Source: Tricholoma matsutake (taxonomy: Eukaryota > Basidiomycota > Agaricomycetes > Agaricales > Tricholomataceae). From it: DNA of 64,000 nt. The notes beneath the pieces are model-generated. The model was given only the letters and a program-made list of their open reading frames with translations. It was not told the DNA's origin and searched no databases. This document shows positions 12,107 to 22,905 of this stretch, in pieces. The DNA is taken from NCBI GenBank assembly GCA_026075535.2, contig AP026546.1:5146001-5210000 (forward strand). Reading direction: 5' to 3'. Each line of letters starts with the position of its first letter. Position 1 is the first letter of the stretch. Position numbers and translations under genes: made by a program.

Positions 12107-13975
12107 TCATCGCATATTAGGCCAATAATAGCAGTGTCGAATGCTAGCGTAAGATTTATCTGCCCCAAAGTGTCCCAACGCATCATGTGCGAGGTGAAAC
12201 AAGTCTTCGCGAAGGCTTCCGAAGCAGGGAATGACCAAGCAGTCTCCCAGGTACCACAGGTCATTGATTTTGTGGACGTTAGGCATACTGTTCGCCACAT
12301 TATCAAGTTTTTGGCAAAATTTGTCATGTTTGTAGCCTTCTTTAACATCATTGAGAAAACTTTCATCAGCGTTGATGGTTAGGACCGCGTTGCAGGAACT
12401 TTGTTCTTTCAGCCACCGCTCCCATCGTAATGGGGAGTCACCAACGTCAACATCTTCAAGTGTTTCATCTGGTGTTTCAGGTGGTAAGCAGGACAATGCA
12501 TCTGCAACTGTGTTGTCCTCACCACGAATGTAACATATAGTCATATCAAATTGCGAGAGATGCTCCATCCAACGAGCTTGCCAGCATGACAAGTCTTTTT
12601 GTGTATCAAAATTTTCAAGAGTGCGATGATCAGTGTATACTATGAATTGAGATCCCAGTAAGTCCGAACACCATTTCTTAAGTGCGCGAACGATTGATAA
12701 CATTTCCTTTTCGTGGACAGGATAATTTTTTTGAGCATCCTTAAGTTGCATTGAATCAAATGCTACAGGCCGTGCAGATTCCCAAGTAGGTGCCCAGCTC
12801 AGTACGGCACCAGTTTGCCAATCGCTCGCATCACAAGTAACAAAGATTTTATTATCGCTCAGAGCTGAGTGGTCAATGACCATCAAACATTTGCGGCTAA
12901 CTACCAGTGCCTTAATAGCATCAAAAGCGGTTTGTTGAGGTAAGCCCCATGCAGGGAAATTTTTCTCACAATCCTTAGTAGTCAAAGGGGTGAGAATGCT
13001 AGTGTGATCCACAAGATGAGGTAGAAATGCGGCAATGTACCGGACAAGCCCCAAGAAACTGTGAACATCACTCGCCGTTTTTGGTCTCGGCCAGTTCAAG
13101 ATTTTGTCTACTTTAGAAGAACATGCTTCAATCCCTTGTTGGGAAATCTGATGACCCAGGAAAATCAATTCCGTTAGGTAAAATTTTGATTTCTTTGCGT
13201 TGCAATAAAGTCGTGCATTTTGTAAGGCCTCCATGATTTGTTTAACATGAAGTGTGTGTTCGTCAAGGGTATTAGACCAAATGATAATGTCATCCAAGTA
13301 AATGTGAGCGAAAATGCCCAGGAATTGGCGTAACACAGCTGTCACTTGACGCTGGTGTACAGGCGGCGTGTTGCGTAATCCTTGAGGCATTACCATCCAC
13401 TCATAGAGGCCAAGTGGGGTTGTCACTGCCATTAAATTAATACTATCAGGATCCATTTTTGTGTGAAAGAAACTGTCTGTCATGTCTAGCTTGCTCCAGA
13501 TTTTGTCACGGCCTGCATCTGTGAGGATATCATCTACACGAGGCAGCGGGTGGCAGTCTGTGACTGTGTTACTATTCAGCTGTCGATAATCATTGACCCA
13601 ACGTGGCAAGTCTGCAGCATCTGCTTTAGGGACTAAAAATGCAGGTGAAGCATGTCCCGACAATGAGGGACGTATACGTCCGGCATCTAGGTGTCGTTGA
13701 ATTAAGACACTCCATGCTTCTCGGTATTTGGGAGGGCACAAGTAATTTCTGGTCGTAATTGATTTCCTGGCCTCTTTTAGTGTAATTTTGCAAAGCACGG
13801 AATCTGGCATCTCATCTACATGAGGGATTGGTCTGAAGACGTCCACGTACAATTTTTTTATTTGGTCACCCAGCTTAAGCAGCTTTTCATCTGACGCTAA
13901 TTGTTCCACGTGAATGCGGATTGAGGCGATGATGTCCAGCCCATTCACATGTTCGCAACTTGCATCGATCAAGGG
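12107..13975 (-). pseudogene. Reverse transcriptase and RNase H of the Tf1-like element
   Basis: The longest open piece of the pol polyprotein, about 620 codons. Going from its start: a region leading to PIPHVDEMPDSV, RT palm motifs ASPAFLVPKAD, DYRQLN, LDMTDSFFHTKM and HIYLDDIIIWS (the YLDD catalytic aspartates), the connection domain, then RNase H (FVTCDASDWQTGAVL, FIVYTDHRTLENF) and the beginning of the integrase HHCC finger (HDALGHFGADKSYASIRHCYYW). It ends at TGA 12107-12109, which follows WPNMR. An upstream TGA at 13976-13978 separates it from the protease. The catalytic aspartates are kept, so decay is recent. Confidence 0.93.
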
Positions 13976-14134
13976 TCATTGAGTTTTACAGATAACTTTT
14001 AGTTCTTGTATCATCAGATTTCGATGCAATTTAACTTGTGCAAGTCTTTCACGGACATCTATTTGTTCAGGAAGTATGCATTGTATGGGATGTAGTAGGT
14101 CGAAGTCATTTTTCTCGTCTATAACTGTGCTATT

Positions 14135-14930
14135 TCATGCGTTAACTATGATGTTGTTATGCGAGAGGAAAGGCAAGCCTAAGATAATGGGGTGGCATAA
14201 TTTTGGAGCTATGAGGGCACGAACGGTATGAGCAGAATAAAAATTGTTACGATCATGCAGTTTAAGTTTCACCCAGTGGGTCAACATGACATTTGATAAG
14301 CCCAAAGAATTGTCGAGAAATGCACCAGAGACAGGGAATGGGCGAGGTAATAAGCGAATAGGCAGAGCAAGGTGAGGTACAAGCGATTTTTCAATTAGAA
14401 CTATAGGAGAACCATGGTCAATCAGTGCGGAAACTTCGACATGAGATATGGCAGAAGCATCCAGGGAATCAACAGAGCATTCCCATATGAGATGAGGTGT
14501 AAAAAAAGGAACATGGCTGCTTACTGAGTTGTTTGAGTTGTGGGATAGATCACTGTCACCCCCACCCAGAATGGAACTTTCATTGGGGGGGTAGATGGCG
14601 GCGCTAGGGTATGCGGTCATACCTAGCACACTCGTGACAGGAAGGGCAGGTGGAGCAGTGGTGGGTTGGGTAGGCCCAGAGGTTACGGAGCTAACAGGCA
14701 TTGTTTGTTCTTCTCTCGGAACAGGTAGTGCAGGCAGTTTGATACATTTCCGTGCATCGTTAACCATGTTCATGGATTGTTCGATGTATCCCTCGCCGTT
14801 AGGAAACTCGCATGCATGGTTTTTGGGCATATAGAAGCCATGACACTTTTTACAACTGTTATATGTTTCAAGGTACTTTCGTTCTCGATCAGTTAACTTG
14901 GGAGGACATGAAGTGGAGGTTGAGTTTTGA
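14135..14930 (-). pseudogene. Protease and zinc-knuckle region of the Tf1-like element
   Basis: In element sense it begins with a Cys/His cluster (YNSCKKCHGFYMPKNHACEFP) that takes the place of the gag zinc knuckle. It then passes a Pro/Ser-rich linker and a retropepsin-like domain with VSALIDHGSPIVLIE, in which the usual D-S/T-G triad reads D-H-G. It ends with LCHPIILGLPFLSHNNIIVN, the typical end of gypsy proteases, then TGA at 14135-14137. Another TGA at 14933-14935 lies upstream. Confidence 0.82.
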
Positions 14931-14971
14931 GTTCACGAAGAGTTACTGTTCTGAGATCGAGCGAATGGTGC

Positions 14972-15800
14972 TCATCTAGCGTTATCTGCGAGTCCTACAG
15001 TGGAGCTAGATCTCTTCAGGCTTCTTGCTGCATCCTCAGTGTCGTGTTTATGAGCATTTCTGTCTTCGACAAGCTTATGGTCAAGTTTAGTCAAGGTATC
15101 GATGAAACCCTGGAGTCTTTCTTCTGATTTCAAGGTGGCGGTAGCAGCCGCAGCAGCAGCCGTTACAGCCGCATTTGCAGGGGGAGCAGCATTAGCTTGA
15201 GGAGCAGCATTCTCAGCAGGGGCAGCTTCGTCATCAGAACTTTCGTGGTTATCTTTCCATCGATCGAACACTGTGGCGAGCTCAGAAGAGATGTTGGATT
15301 CGATTTGCATACGCAGTTGTGCAGGCGATAAATGAAATTGCGAGCCTTTGAGAAGAAGGTTGTCGTGGCAGAGAGAATCGATGAACTCTGAGAAAGGTGT
15401 TTTCCCTTGCTTTGTTGAGCGTACCTTGTGGGTGAGCTCTTGCTGCCAGCGTTTCGGTAACCAACGTGCTCGGATCTTCACCATGAAATCATTGAACGAG
15501 AGTTTGGAGAGAATTTCCTGTTGTGATTGGTACCAATCAGAAAACAACAGATCCTCAAATGAGTAGACGATATGGTTGACATAGTTTTTGGCTTCAAGTC
15601 CATCCTTGTTCTGAAGATAACCATGAGCGTGGTGTTCGAAACGATGTAACATCTCCAGGGTCATATTCCCTGCTGAGATCATCGGTCTCTTTCCATTGTT
15701 GAGACTCAAGGTGGCGATTGAAGGAGTTGAACTCATGTTCTTTAGCAACATTGATATATGATATTCATCAGAGGAAGTGGAGGATTGTCTTCGTCGTTTA
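14972..15800 (-). pseudogene. Gag of the Tf1-like element
   Basis: About 275 codons open in element sense, ending at TGA 14972-14974. The capsid-like part is helical (YSFEDLLFSDWYQSQQEILSKLSFNDFMVKIRARWLPKRWQQEL), followed by an Ala-rich repeat and a short coiled coil (LDHKLVEDRNAHKHD). The upstream part has shifted frame, so the true start is lost; MAVEHCLENL in another frame near 16055 is a candidate beginning. Confidence 0.82.
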
Positions 15801-16113
15801 GGCGGTGGGACGGTGACTATATGCGCATCATTTGCTGCGATGGAGGCAAGATCGTTACATGGAGTAGGTATATGCGCGTCGTTTGCTACAATGGAGGCAG
15901 AGCATTGTGGCTGTGAAGAAACAGCAGTGTTGGGAAGAAGATTTTGAGCAGGAGAGAGTGCGGTGTTGGCGGCATTTGAAGGTAAAGCATCCCTCGCCCT
16001 ACTACGAGTAGTGAGGGGAATTGCAAAGGAAGGTTTTCGAGACAGTGTTCAACTGCCATTATCAAGAGTTTGTAAGCAAATACCACAACGTTAATCGTTT
16101 GTTAAAAAAAAAG

Positions 16114-16392
16114 TGGAAGCCAACAAGGCTACACTAAAGATGGAAGGGAACAAAACTGAAGAAAAGGCAACTCACTAATAATCACGTGGATATAACAAGA
16201 TAACGTTGTGGTATTAGGAGTGAGAGTCTATACAAAAGCAGAGTAGAATAATGAGAGAGTAGGAAGGGGGAATTGGGGAAGGAAGAAGAGTAGTCACTAA
16301 AATGTGGTAGTCTATATTTGTCAGAGCAGGATGATGTACAAACAAGTATCAATGAGATGACATAAGATGATGTAAGCACCTCCAGGCTTACA
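16114..16392 (-). repeat. 5' LTR of the Tf1-like element
   Basis: 279-bp partner of 10640-10918. In element sense it ends ...GGCTTCCA, followed by CTTTTTTTTTAACAAAC. A closely similar T-run sequence follows the LTR at 35203, suggesting a shared priming region, but I see no clear tRNA-complementary primer site. Confidence 0.95.
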
Positions 16393-16956
16393 ACCTAGCA
16401 CGGTAGCAATTTCAGCCATTTAAGTGCCAAAACCTGAATTTTCTAACTTAAATGGATGAATTAATGGTGGATGAATTTGGAATGAATTTTCATCCCATAT
16501 ATTTCAGCCATCCAAGGGATGGAGTTCATATGTGTTACCTTACAAAATATTCTTAAACTAATGGGATGAATTTTCATTTTACAAGGGGATGAAATGCAGG
16601 GGATGATTTTAATCCAAGATGAGGGTATGGATTTTCAACCATCTAACATATGAATTTTCATCCAAATTTTCAACAATTTATGGGATAACATTTCCTGCCA
16701 CAAAGGTGTGAGTAATAGGGTGTGTTTTCAGCCTGAGATAGGATAAAAATTTCATACTATTATGAGATGCTTTTAGTAGGCAAATTTCTTTCAGTTAAAG
16801 ATTGAATTGACTGTTCCTTCCTCTGGCAGGCATTATTATTTTCAGTCAGAATGAGAGGATAATCTTCACACATCAGGATTGCAAATATTAATTTTTCATC
16901 CAAAGAAAGGGGATTTTTCATCTGTGTTGTAATTGTTTACTCACAAGTCATTCTCA
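16393..16956. other. AT-rich non-coding repeat sequence
   Basis: No gene is seen. The word GGATGAATTTTCATCC and variants occur many times here and again at 19330-19600, so the two stretches probably belong to one larger repeat unit that brackets 17-19.3 kb. Confidence 0.45.
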
Positions 16957-17176
16957 GTAAAAAAGGAAATTTCTCAGAGTCACGTGATAGTTAGGTGCAA
17001 GTCAACAAAGTCAGGTAAATGTTAAAAAACCAGTCAAAATGTCAGGTCAAAGTCATGTCAGAAAAATGTGTGACCTGACTTTGACCTGACATTTTTGACC
17101 ACTTTTTAAACATTTACCTGACTTTGTTGACTTGCACCTAATGGTCACGTGACTCTTGGAAATTTCCGTTTTTACA
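16957..17176. repeat. Foldback (inverted-repeat) element of about 220 bp
   Basis: Two arms of about 100 bp are near-perfect inverted repeats. Left arm words AGAGTCACGTGA, GTTAGGTGCAAGTCAACAAA and GTCAGGTAAATGTT reappear reverse-complemented at 17085-17160. There is almost no loop. This is the structure of a foldback MITE; no convincing target duplication was found. Confidence 0.75.
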
Positions 17177-17639
17177 GAGAGTCATTTTCAGCCCACCCTC
17201 AACACATCACATGATGAATATTGAACATCATGTCACATCAACATCAACTATAACCACCATGCCACCATCTCACCTCACCATGACCACCACCATCGATGAT
17301 GATGACACTCCCCCCTCTCTCCTCTCTCTTCCCATGACCCCAATGCCATCAATGCTGACTCCCACGACAACAAACACAACACCAGCAACACCACCTGTGG
17401 CCACAAATGAGCCACCTCGCTCACAATGCAGCCCAAATGACATGAATTGTCATTTGGGCCATAGTAAGTTTTTTCTTCTATAATTTGTGTTCATTTTACT
17501 AACTAAACTATTACTTTATGTTGAGGGAAAAAATGAGGCCTACGATGCATGATGGGAATGATGGGAATGACAAATGACAAATGGGAGGGGCGGAGATGGG
17601 CAACAACAATGATGATGGTGATGGTGACGGAAGATGGGA

Positions 17640-18660
17640 CCCACCAGGTAAGTACACCACCCCCTCGTTTACCCGCCATGTCATGCTGACGACGCCACCT
17701 CCTTCCCCAGAGCTCAACAACGACATCCAAGAAACATCCACCCCATGCCCATGAGCAATTGCTCATGGGGTGGATCATGGGTGCTCACTGCCAATGCCAT
17801 TCATGCCCCACACCATGCCACTGTGGATGACATGGCACCTGCCCCCATGCCTACAAGCAACTGCTCATAGGGTGGGATTGCAGGTGCAGCCTGTCTACAA
17901 TGACAGGGCGGAGAGGAGAAGACACTGCCAGCACCAGCACCAGCAGGACGATGACAGGATGCAGGGTGGGGGGGATGACATGACAACAGAGGGGGATGAC
18001 ACCCACCCCATGCCTATGAGCACCTGCTCATAGGGTGGATTGTGGGCATCTACAGTGATGGAACAACAAGGGGGACAACACAACAACAAGGGGGCACAAC
18101 AACGACACCTGCAAACAAGCCCCACATATCGTCGTTTTGCCATAAGTTTTTTTTCTTTTCTTTTCTTCTTATTCAATTGTACTAATAAACAATTCTACTT
18201 CATTTTCTAGGGAAAAACTCGACCAGCTACGCTGAAAATGGGCACCCCGACCCCAACTGACAATATGTGATGCATATCATTGTTTCATACTAACCATTAG
18301 ATTAATTGATTTTTTAGGGAAAAAACTTGAGGAATCACCCTGAAAATGGGCACCCCATGCCCTGGGTGATGAACGAAGGAGGAAATGAGCAGGGTGGAGC
18401 AGGGAACAGTGCTCGGAGGCCTGTATAGGGCAGGTATGCACCCCACCCCTCTTTTACCCGCCGCCTCACACTGACAACCCCCCACCACCTTCCCCAGGGC
18501 ATGACAAACCAGCACCCACCACACATCCATGAGCAACTGCTCATGGGGTGGATCGCGGGTGGATCCTCTGATGATGAGTGCAACCCGGCACCCAGCACCA
18601 CCACTGAGACAACCAGGCCATGGCACCAGACCCCTCCACTATGAGCAACTGCTCATAGGG
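17640..18660. repeat. Degenerate repeat block with intron-like units and palindromic hairpins
   Basis: Pro/His/Thr-rich translations and low complexity make real coding unlikely. Two intron-like units (17648-17710 and 18434-18497) are similar to each other: each begins GTAAGT or GTATGC and ends CCTTCCCCAG. Two copies of a 38-40-bp block ending CTGAAAATGGGCACCCC lie at 18211-18248 and 18317-18356, each after a branchpoint-like CTAAC/ACTAA and a TAGGG junction. This looks like a tandemly duplicated, spliced-looking sequence of unknown origin. Confidence 0.5.
17751..18656. repeat. Five dispersed copies of a 16-20-bp palindrome
   Basis: ATGAGCAATTGCTCAT at 17751, a degenerate copy at 17852-17868, ATGAGCACCTGCTCAT at 18016, ATGAGCAACTGCTCAT at 18529 and at 18641. 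Flanking bases pair too: CC...GG in some copies, CT...AG in others. Most are followed by GGGTGGAT. Confidence 0.8.
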
Positions 18661-18941
18661 AGTAAGGCTGGTGCATAGGAGGTGGAGATGACAGGGCGAG
18701 GGGGACAGGGACAGGGATGACAATGATGGGGATGTGATGGGACAACAGGCCGACAATGAGGCATCAGGGGTCTGGGGGATTTCTTTGCTTCTTTTGAGTA
18801 GATTTTGTATTTTAGTGGCTTGAAATTTACTCTGATACATGATGAAACTATTCTATCAATGGGATGAAAAAACATTATTGGCAGGTTCTTTCATTCCTCT
18901 TAAACCCCTGGAAAGTTGATGAGATTCAACCCAGGTAGAGG

Positions 18942-19312
18942 TAGTGTTGCCTTGACTGACTTGGGGCATTTTTGTATTTTTAAAATGACTTGACACAATG
19001 CACTCAGCCTGCTTAGTGTTGACAGAGAACCCATCGACTTTTGGGGCTCCCTATCTATGTGAATATTTTCAGAATTCTATACAATCTATTGGAGTTGATA
19101 TTGCCTTTGACTCATTTTTGCTGGTTGACTTGCAAAAAATGAGTCAAAGGCAATATTGATTCCAATAAATTGTCCAGAATTCTGAAAATATTTACATAGA
19201 TAGAGAGCCCCAAAAGTTGATGGGTCATCTCTCAACACTGAGCAGGCTGAGTGCATTGTGTCAAGGTATTTTAAAAATACAAAAATGCCACAAGTTGGTC
19301 AAGGCAACACTA
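18942..19312. mobile_element. hAT-type MITE, 371 bp
   Basis: Ends are TAGTGTTGCC and GGCAACACTA. A perfect 8-bp target duplication GGTAGAGG flanks it (18934-18941 and 19313-19320), diagnostic for the hAT superfamily. The arms are inverted repeats over almost the full length (for example TCAGCCTGCT against AGCAGGCTGA, and AATGAGTCAAAGGCAATAT in the centre), leaving a very short loop. There is no coding capacity; it would depend on a transposase elsewhere. Confidence 0.93.
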
Positions 19313-19974
19313 GGTAGAGGGGTGTTATTTATGCCCATATAAAGATGAAAACCATCCCATGGGATGAATTTGGTGTGGGATGAACTGGGGACAAAATGTG
19401 GGAGGTTTTCATCCCATCGACTCATCCCTTACAGGTAGGAAAAGGCATTCTTTTTCACTCCTCTTAGTGGTAGATTTTCATGCCAACTCCTGATGAAACT
19501 TATTCCATTTTGGGGTTTATCAATACATGAAAACTATACCATAAATATATCATTTTACACTATCTAAAGGTATGAAATGTGGGATAGTTTTCCTACCCCT
19601 CAGGCCCCATAGTGGTGGTGGAGGCATTCCTAAGCTGACCTGCAGATGTTGCAAATGACCAAAAGACTTGCATAAAAACTGAACCATGTTCTATGAAATA
19701 CGCTTCAATGGTGCTGACATCAAAGCCAAGCACAAGGCCCATGTTCACTGGATGATGGAGTGTCTGGAGAAAGCCTGATGCAGTAATTTCATGAGCCTCG
19801 GGTCTTACTTCCTTGGAAACATAATTAATAGCCCAAGTGTGGATTTTCTCATGTGACACAGTACTAGAAATGATGAGGTAAGCCCTTCCCACCCCACAAG
19901 TCCATGTTGTCACCGCTGACTACCCCAATCGCTCGACAACCACAACATCAACCAAGCACCCACCCCGCCATCAT

Positions 19975-20190
19975 AGGGGACAAGCAACACTGACTGGGGG
20001 ACAAACACCAATGGGGACAAATGACACCAATGGGACAACCAATGCCAATGGGGATGAGGGATGCCAATGGGGGACAAACACTAATGGGGACAAACAACAC
20101 TAATGGGGGGACAAGCAACACCGACTGGAGAACAAGCAACACTGACTGGGGGACAAGCAATGCCGACTGGGGGATGAACACCAGGGGAAT
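19975..20190. repeat. Minisatellite of GGGGACAA-type units
   Basis: Imperfect tandem units combine AATGGGGACAA, GACAAGCAAC and ACTGACTGGGG, about 20-25 bp each, over roughly 210 bp. The frames that cross it are repeat artefacts. Confidence 0.75.
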
Positions 20191-21233
20191 GCAGGTGCCA
20201 ATAGCTCCATCATGAAGGTGATGACAACACCCCACCACTGCCATACCACCACCAATGGGATGATGAATGACGATGGGTGGGGAAGATGGATGATGAACAA
20301 TGACAGGCAGGGGGGATGATGAACAATGATGGGTGGGGGATGATGAGGGGTTAGCCTGCTCACAGCTCTATGAGGGGGTTTCTTTTTTCTTGTTTTTTTA
20401 TTCATAGAAATTATTAGTATGTACAATGTATACTATGTAGCTGGGACTGGTTACAAACCAGTTGACTGACCCCAACCGGTCACACAACTGGTGTCAAGAA
20501 CCATTCTCCACCCACTCAGAACCCGCACTCTTCCAACCCTTTTCCACTCCCTGTCTCTCTTCCTGTCTTATACCTGACTCCTTCCGACTTTTTCCCAATC
20601 TTGTTTCTGGCTGCCTTGCACTGCCCATACTGCTGTGCACCAGGCCACCTTGTACAGCATCCATGGCTGCCTTTCAAGGCTGCCATCTAGTTTTGCAAAT
20701 TCAACTATGGATTCCTGTGTGGCTCCTGCTAGGTAATTTATCTATCCAGTCGAGACACTGCCACAGTTCCCACTTCTGTTCCACTTTTATTCTGGACTCT
20801 AGTATTTAAGCTTAGTTAGTTTTGTCTTGTATTCCTCAGTTCATATATCAACAAAGATAATCCAATCTCATTCTCCTCCTACCTCTTGTCTTCTGTTAAG
20901 AGTCTGAATTGACCTCTAGTCATCCTCTGAAGTCCTGGTTCCATCTGGACTTAACCTAAGTTCCTCATACTCAATCTCCCATGTTCACCTGCATTTACCT
21001 GCTCCTCCTTCTGTAATCTTCATCTAGAAATTAGGACATCAGATGAGGTGAAGGGTGCAGCTTCTTATAAGCTGAAGCCAAGTCCTTTCTGTTTTCCCTC
21101 AGCAAATCCACTATGACCCAACAACCTTCTGCTATCGACACCCACTGGGTCTGACTGGATTCTGACGTCCTCTCTCGGGTTCAGTTCTTAACAGTATATA
21201 TGAAATCACACTTCACTCATCTTACTCTTCTCT

Positions 21234-22124
21234 ATGACCCCTACTGAAACCTGCCAATGCACAACCAGAAACTCCCAACACGCTGGCACCATTCTAGGGA
21301 TCTCTGCAATTCAGCGATCCACTCTTCCTAGGCCTCAACCTGCGACTATGTTCAGAGTGTCTTCCAGACCTTCCGGAGCCCCATCACTCAGTGCCAACCT
21401 CATGTCTACTCGTGCCCCACATTCTTCCACAAATCCAGAAGACCATCGACCCATGACTCCCCTTGAATATGTAGGGGGCATTGACCAGCCTGAACCCATT
21501 GGGTTGGAAGATCCTGGTCTAGAGGACAGACCCCCTGGTGGTCCTGACAGCCCTGGGGGTGACCCCAATCCCAATGATCCAGATGATCAACCTCCCATGG
21601 GGGGAAACCCTGATCCAGATGATAGGTTTATAGATGTTCTCTACAACCTCTCAGAGAGTATCTGCACCCTTCGACAAAATAATGCACCCAAGACTGAGAA
21701 AATCAAAGTTTGTGACCCCGACACATTCGACGGTACCAATCCAAAGAAACTGAAAGAATTCCTAGTCTCATGTAATCTCCATTTCCAAGACTGCCCGCAT
21801 GTATTCTCTTCTGATGAGAAAAAGATATTATTCATCCTTTCTTACCTCAAAGGTTCAGCACTTAGTTGGTTCAAACCTGGACTCAATGACCTGATGGATT
21901 CTGCATATTGGATGTGGGATTATGAGGTTTTCCTTGGTGAGCTGGAAAGTAACTTCGGCCTGCATGACCCAGTCGGAGATGCAAAAAAAGCCCTCTCCAA
22001 TTTAGCTATGAAAAAAGGTGGTTGTATAACCAGATACAATGTTGACTTCTGGGAGTTAGCTTCTAGGGTCAGCTGGAACAAAGCTGCTCTCCGAGACTGT
22101 TATTTCCATGGTCTTCCGCTCTGA
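21234..22124 (+). pseudogene. Gypsy gag with retrotrans_gag-type capsid domain
   Basis: 296 codons. An acidic Pro/Gly/Asp-rich N-terminal linker is followed by a capsid domain (FDGTNPKKLKEFLVSCNLHF, ILFILSYLKGSALSWFKP, FLGELESNFGLHDPVGDAKKA), the classic fungal/plant gypsy Gag fold. The frame stops at TGA 22122-22124 immediately before sequence that continues the protein (LCIEVLWGGKPPTLVELRL), so the stop is a point mutation. The true start may be MFRVSSRP near 21348. Confidence 0.85.
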
Positions 22125-22474
22125 CTTTGCATTGAAGTCCTTTGGGGTGGTAAACCCCCAACCCTTGTGGAACTGCGCTTGAAGGCGCAGGACTGCAACA
22201 ACATCTACTGGATGCAGGAGGAAGAATCCTGCATCAAAACAAAGAACTCCAGCAGCTCTTCCAACCCTGTCCAGAAGGACACTACCAAAGGTCCTTCCTC
22301 ATCAACCAACCAATCCTCTTTGAATTCTGCTTGCAGTAACACCTCCAATCCACAGCCTTCCATGACAAAGAACACTTCTCAGGACAAGCCCAAGTCATCC
22401 ATCTCTGATAAGTTGGGGAAAAACAGCAAGCTTACCAGGGAGGAACAAGAATGTCGCATGAGAGAACAACTTTG

Positions 22475-22568
22475 TCTCTACTGTGGTGAGGAAGGGCATG
22501 TAGCAGGAAACTGCCCAAAATCTCTACTGTGGTGAGGAAGGGCATGTAGCAGGAAACTGCCTGAAATC
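22475..22568 (+). repeat. Tandem duplication of about 47 bp across the zinc knuckle
   Basis: TCTACTGTGGTGAGGAAGGG and the bases after it, through AAACTGCC, occur twice in direct succession. The first copy encodes CLYCGEEGHVAGNCP, a CCHC knuckle; the second repeats most of it. Confidence 0.9.
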
Positions 22569-22905
22569 CAAAGCTGTGAAAGCCTGCACTTCTGCAATCA
22601 CTTCCGACACCCCTGCGGAATCCAAGTCCGACTCTGCGGACTCAGAAAAATAATCTGCAACCCTCAGGAAACAGCCATTGGGGCTGGGGGTTGCATTGAC
22701 CTTACCCATTTGGCTGCCTAGGTTCGTCTCAACTTGTCTGCTCTTTCCAACCCTGACTCCCTAACCACTCTTTTAACCATTCCTGACAAATCTGCTCCTG
22801 TCCAAACTCTTATTGATTCTGGTTCCTCCCACTGCTTCCTCAATTCGTCCTTCGTGTTGGATAACCAACTCAGCACAAAACCCATTGAGAACTCTATAGA
22901 TCAAG

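Larger units (their letters stand above)
10640..16392 (-). mobile_element. Full-length Tf1-like Ty3/gypsy LTR retrotransposon (decayed)
   Basis: A 5.75-kb element transcribed on the minus strand. Both LTRs are exactly 279 bp, start TG and end CA in element orientation, and are flanked by a perfect 5-bp target duplication ACCTA (10635-10639 and 16393-16397). Order in element sense: 5' LTR, gag, zinc-knuckle-like motif, aspartic protease, reverse transcriptase, RNase H, integrase, chromodomain, 3' LTR. That order plus the C-terminal chromodomain makes it a chromovirus of the Tf1 type common in Agaricomycetes. It is inactivated by at least seven in-frame TGA codons and a deletion at the integrase N-terminus, although the LTRs differ at only 10 of 279 positions. 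Confidence 0.95.
20440..22905 (+). mobile_element. 3'-truncated Ty3/gypsy element (LTR-like leader, gag, protease start)
   Basis: About 600-800 bp of non-coding leader with retroelement-like composition (for example TATATCAACAAAGATAATCC near 20845) precede gag at 21234-22124, a zinc knuckle at about 22440-22570 and a protease start (VQTLIDSGSSHCFL, the D-S-G triad) near 22800-22850. Homology stops at about 22905, where unrelated sequence begins, so reverse transcriptase, integrase and 3' LTR are missing. LTR boundaries cannot be defined with only one copy. Confidence 0.75.

Noticed and set aside
19948..20426. Long minus-strand frames rich in Val/Leu/Pro
   Set aside because: They translate a minisatellite and pyrimidine-rich DNA.
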